NCBI RefSeq assembly: GCF_012843705.1
Contig: NZ_JABAFQ010000019.1
Span: 1 to 34,940, forward strand
Source of the DNA: Fusobacterium sp. FSA-380-WT-3A
Lineage (GTDB): Bacteria > Fusobacteriota > Fusobacteriia > Fusobacteriales > Fusobacteriaceae
Length of the DNA stretch: 34,940 nt
Direction: 5' to 3'
Positions 33,551-34,940 of this stretch are shown in pieces (the first letter of the stretch is position 1; every line of letters starts with the position of its first letter). The notes under the pieces were generated by a model, which did not search any database, had not been told where the DNA came from, and worked only from the letters and a program-made list of their open reading frames with translations. The translations under genes were made by a program, and so were the position numbers.

Positions 33551-33928
33551 TTATTTATTTTTACAATTTTTACAAATTCCATCAAAAAGAATATTAAATT
33601 TTTCTATAATAATATCTTGTTCTAGAGAAATATTTTTTATAAAGTTTTCTATTTCTATACTACTAATATCAGTTAAACTTCCACAAATTTTACATTTTAA
33701 ATGAGCATGAGGTTTTAAGTTTTTATCAAATTTATCTACTTGCTCAGGAAGACTTACTTTTCTTATTTCGTTTGATTCTACTAATTTTAATAGATTTCTA
33801 TAAACAGTACCTAAACTTAATTTAGGATTGTCTTTTTTTAGAGAGCTATAAATTATATCAGCTGTAGGATGTCCTTCATGAGTTAGTATGTAATTTAAAA
33901 TTAATTCTCTTTGTTTAGAATATTTCAT
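33551..33928 (-). CDS. perR: Fur-family regulator, PerR-like
   Basis: Metal-dependent repressor of 125 residues. I start it at the ATG at 33928, since AAAGGAG precedes it; the longer frame uses a TTG inside that ribosome site. The helix-turn-helix is residues 22-55 (TADIIYSSLKKDNPKLSLGTVYRNLLKL). Metal-sensing residues match the PerR set of Bacillus by position: H20 (GHPTAD), D68 (KFD), H74 and H76 (KPHAHLKC), D87 (LTDIS). The structural zinc site has CxxC pairs C79/C82 and C119/C122. The N-terminus is about 18 residues shorter than Bacillus PerR. The rubrerythrin gene directly downstream supports peroxide sensing. Zur or another Fur paralogue cannot be excluded from sequence. No terminator is seen before the rubrerythrin promoter, so read-through is possible. 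Confidence 0.85.
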   Translation of the reverse strand: MKYSKQRELILNYILTHEGHPTADIIYSSLKKDNPKLSLGTVYRNLLKLVESNEIRKVSLPEQVDKFDKNLKPHAHLKCKICGSLTDISSIEIENFIKNISLEQDIIIEKFNILFDGICKNCKNK

Positions 33929-33984
33929 ATAAACTCCTTTCAAAAAATATTTTTTAATTTTAAATATTTGTGAAGTTTAAGAAT

Positions 33985-34013
33985 ATTATATCATGATAAA
34001 TTAATAAAGTCAC
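33985..34013 (-). promoter_or_regulatory. Promoter of the PerR-like gene, with overlapping palindrome
   Basis: On the minus strand GTGACT (34013-34008), 17 bases, TATAAT (33990-33985) with an extended -10 TGA. The perfect 10-bp palindrome TATCATGATA (33989-33998) overlaps the -10 and is a candidate autoregulatory site, although it fits the PerR box only loosely. Confidence 0.55.
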
Positions 34014-34097
34014 TTTTTTATTTTATTATAATTTTTGTACTATTAATTGACTAAATAATTATTAATAATATTATTTAATCTAAAAAAATGTTTTTTC

Positions 34098-34126
34098 TTG
34101 ACAAAACAAAAAATATATGATAACAT
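34098..34126 (+). promoter_or_regulatory. Promoter of the PTPS-zinc ribbon gene
   Basis: TTGACA (34098-34103), 17 bases, TAACAT (34121-34126), with TGA before the -10. The start of transcription falls inside the palindrome at 34127-34163. Confidence 0.7.
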
Positions 34127-34163
34127 ATTTATAATAATAGTAATCATTACTATTATTATAAAT
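34127..34163. promoter_or_regulatory. 37-bp perfect palindrome, probable Fur/Zur/PerR-type operator
   Basis: Two 18-base arms (left arm ATTTATAATAATAGTAAT) mirror exactly around a central C. The core TAGTAATCATTACTA has the 7-1-7 form of Fur-family sites. It matches the Bacillus Zur consensus at 12 of 14 positions and Fur or PerR at 10 of 14. It begins at the base after the -10 and covers the expected transcription start, the classic place for a repressor. Confidence 0.65.
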
Positions 34164-34185
34164 TTAAAAATTAGGAGGTAGGAAG

Positions 34186-34749
34186 ATGAGAAGTATAACA
34201 ACATTCGATTTACAATATGCACATAGATTTTATAAATTTAAAGGTGAAGCACAATATTTACATGGACATACTGGAGTTTTAACTATTGAAGTAGAAGATA
34301 CTATTAACAAAGGAGTTAATATGGTATTCCCTTGTAATGAGATACAAAAAACAGCTTGGGATCTTTTAAAGAATTTCGATCATGCACTTATTTTAAGAGA
34401 AGATGACCCTTTACTACCAGCTATATTAAAAGTATATGAAGAAACAGGAATAAAAGATGGGCATCCACAAAATACTATGAAAGGAGTAGCATTTAAAACT
34501 GAACTTGCTACTGCTTATCCAGATTGTAGATTAGTGGTAACAAAAGAAACATTAACAGTTGAAGGAATGATTAAAATAGTATATGATTTATTAAAAGATA
34601 AATTAAATATAGCAAAAATTACTTTTACAAGTGGAGTAAATGCTGCTTCTGAAGAATTTGTTACTAAGAATAATATAGATCGTTGTCCTTTATGTGGAAT
34701 ATCATTAAATGAAAATGGTGTTTGTCCAAAATGTGGATATAAAAAATAA
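34186..34749 (+). CDS. PTPS/QueD-like pterin synthase with C-terminal zinc ribbon
   Basis: Member of the 6-pyruvoyl-tetrahydropterin synthase/6-carboxytetrahydropterin synthase family (187 aa). Active-site zinc His are H13 (YAHRFY), H26 and H28 (LHGHTG). A catalytic Asp-His pair is likely in NFDHALIL, and a pterin-anchoring Glu is likely in TLTVEG. QueD enzymes have CxxxHGH; here the Cys position is Ala22, with Glu21 next to it, so ordinary QueD chemistry is doubtful. Some family branches use a Glu instead. Residues 163-187 form an added zinc ribbon, CPLCG (167-171) and CPKCG (180-184), which I do not recall as normal in this family. AGGAGG precedes the ATG. It is a single-gene unit. The palindromic operator suggests metal- or peroxide-responsive control, as reported for QueD paralogues in Zur regulons. 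Role unproven. Confidence 0.85.
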   Translation: MRSITTFDLQYAHRFYKFKGEAQYLHGHTGVLTIEVEDTINKGVNMVFPCNEIQKTAWDLLKNFDHALILREDDPLLPAILKVYEETGIKDGHPQNTMKGVAFKTELATAYPDCRLVVTKETLTVEGMIKIVYDLLKDKLNIAKITFTSGVNAASEEFVTKNNIDRCPLCGISLNENGVCPKCGYKK

Positions 34750-34758
34750 ATAAAGAAT

Positions 34759-34806
34759 AAAAATGAGGGGTTATAAATTTTAATAATTTATAACTCCTCA
34801 TTTTTA
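34759..34806 (+). terminator. Terminator after the PTPS gene
   Basis: Very long stem of about 20 bp (AAAAATGAGGGGTTATAAAT pairs with its partner, with one G-U) and a short loop, ending in TTTTT. The A-run on the left makes it potentially bidirectional. Confidence 0.88.
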
Positions 34807-34828
34807 TATAGATATCATTTTAATTAAT

Positions 34829-34856
34829 AAAAAAACACTTGAAAATATCAAGTGTT
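34829..34856 (-). terminator. Terminator after the tRNA gene
   Basis: On the minus strand AACACTTGA/TCAAGTGTT with a 5-base loop, followed by a T-run. Confidence 0.85.
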
Positions 34857-34869
34857 GATTTTATAAAAA

Positions 34870-34940
34870 TGGTGCCTAGGAATAGATTCGAACTATCGAC
34901 CGTACGGGTATGAACCGTATGCTCTAGCCAACTGAGCTAC
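34870..34940 (-). tRNA. tRNA-Met (CAU), 5' end cut by the window edge
   Basis: Read on the minus strand, GTAGCTCAGTTGGCTAGAGC gives position 7, the linker and the D arm. The anticodon stem UACGG/CCGUA encloses the loop UUCAUAC, with anticodon CAU. The T arm is GAUAG-UUCGAAU-CUAUU. The acceptor strand CCUAGGC, discriminator A and an encoded CCA follow. About six bases of the 5' acceptor strand are missing. The stem lacks the three G-C pairs of initiator tRNA, so it is elongator Met, or possibly tRNA-Ile with lysidine at the CAU anticodon. A terminator follows at 34829-34856. Confidence 0.92.

Noticed and set aside
1..34940. CRISPR arrays, insertion sequences, phage or toxin-antitoxin genes
   Set aside because: No regularly spaced repeats, transposase motifs, integrase motifs or paired small genes were found on either strand.

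Overview
The window is AT-rich, dense, gram-negative-type DNA that most resembles the Fusobacteriota (Fusobacterium or a close relative). This is inferred from gene content and codon bias, not from a search. Signs of an anaerobic fermenter are a pta-ackA-pyruvate:ferredoxin oxidoreductase cluster, a rubrerythrin next to a PerR-like regulator, and Na+-coupled amino-acid carriers (GltS, SstT). An outer membrane is implied by a complete RND pump with a TolC-type channel. Nearly every gene has a strong AGGAGG-type ribosome site, and most units end in clear hairpin-plus-T-run terminators. No insertion sequence, phage gene, CRISPR array or integrase was seen. No gene-free stretch exceeds about 265 bases.

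Layout. 1-78: tail of an unidentified gene. 102-1325: gltS. 1589-2116: small exported protein. 2251-5741 (minus): two-gene operon of a DMT/EamA transporter and an 853-residue flavin/iron-sulfur oxidoreductase. It has a near-consensus sigma-54 promoter and faces a divergent sigma-54 activator (5928-7223), so the three genes look like one self-contained regulon. 7275-7925 (minus): HNH-like zinc protein. 8120-9349: sstT. 9561-10913 (minus): MATE exporter. 11088-12692 (minus): ABC-F ATPase with one canonical and one degenerate ATP site. 12856-15561: Old Yellow Enzyme homologue, earP and efp. EF-P has Arg32 at the loop tip, the residue EarP rhamnosylates. 15804-16397 (minus): recR. 16575-17852: ftsY. 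18035-23939: pta, ackA and PFOR, giving pyruvate to acetyl-CoA to acetyl-phosphate to acetate plus ATP. 24038-26037: hemB and a short hemA for early tetrapyrrole synthesis. 26059-32669 (minus): tetR, tolC, adaptor, RND permease and a small PG0541-like protein, with two matching TetR operators at the promoter. 32883-33928 (minus): rubrerythrin and PerR-like regulator. 34186-34749: PTPS/QueD-like protein with a C-terminal zinc ribbon, behind a 37-bp perfect palindrome. 34870-34940 (minus): tRNA with anticodon CAU, cut by the window edge.

The best leads are: (1) the sigma-54 transporter/oxidoreductase regulon of unknown substrate; (2) the PTPS-zinc ribbon protein, which lacks the usual catalytic Cys and sits behind a Zur/PerR-like palindrome; (3) a six-cysteine insert in the PFOR linker; (4) the EarP/EF-P(Arg32) pair in a non-proteobacterial setting; (5) the asymmetric ABC-F protein; and (6) the PG0541-like partner of the RND pump. 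All functional statements rest on motif recognition; no database search was run.
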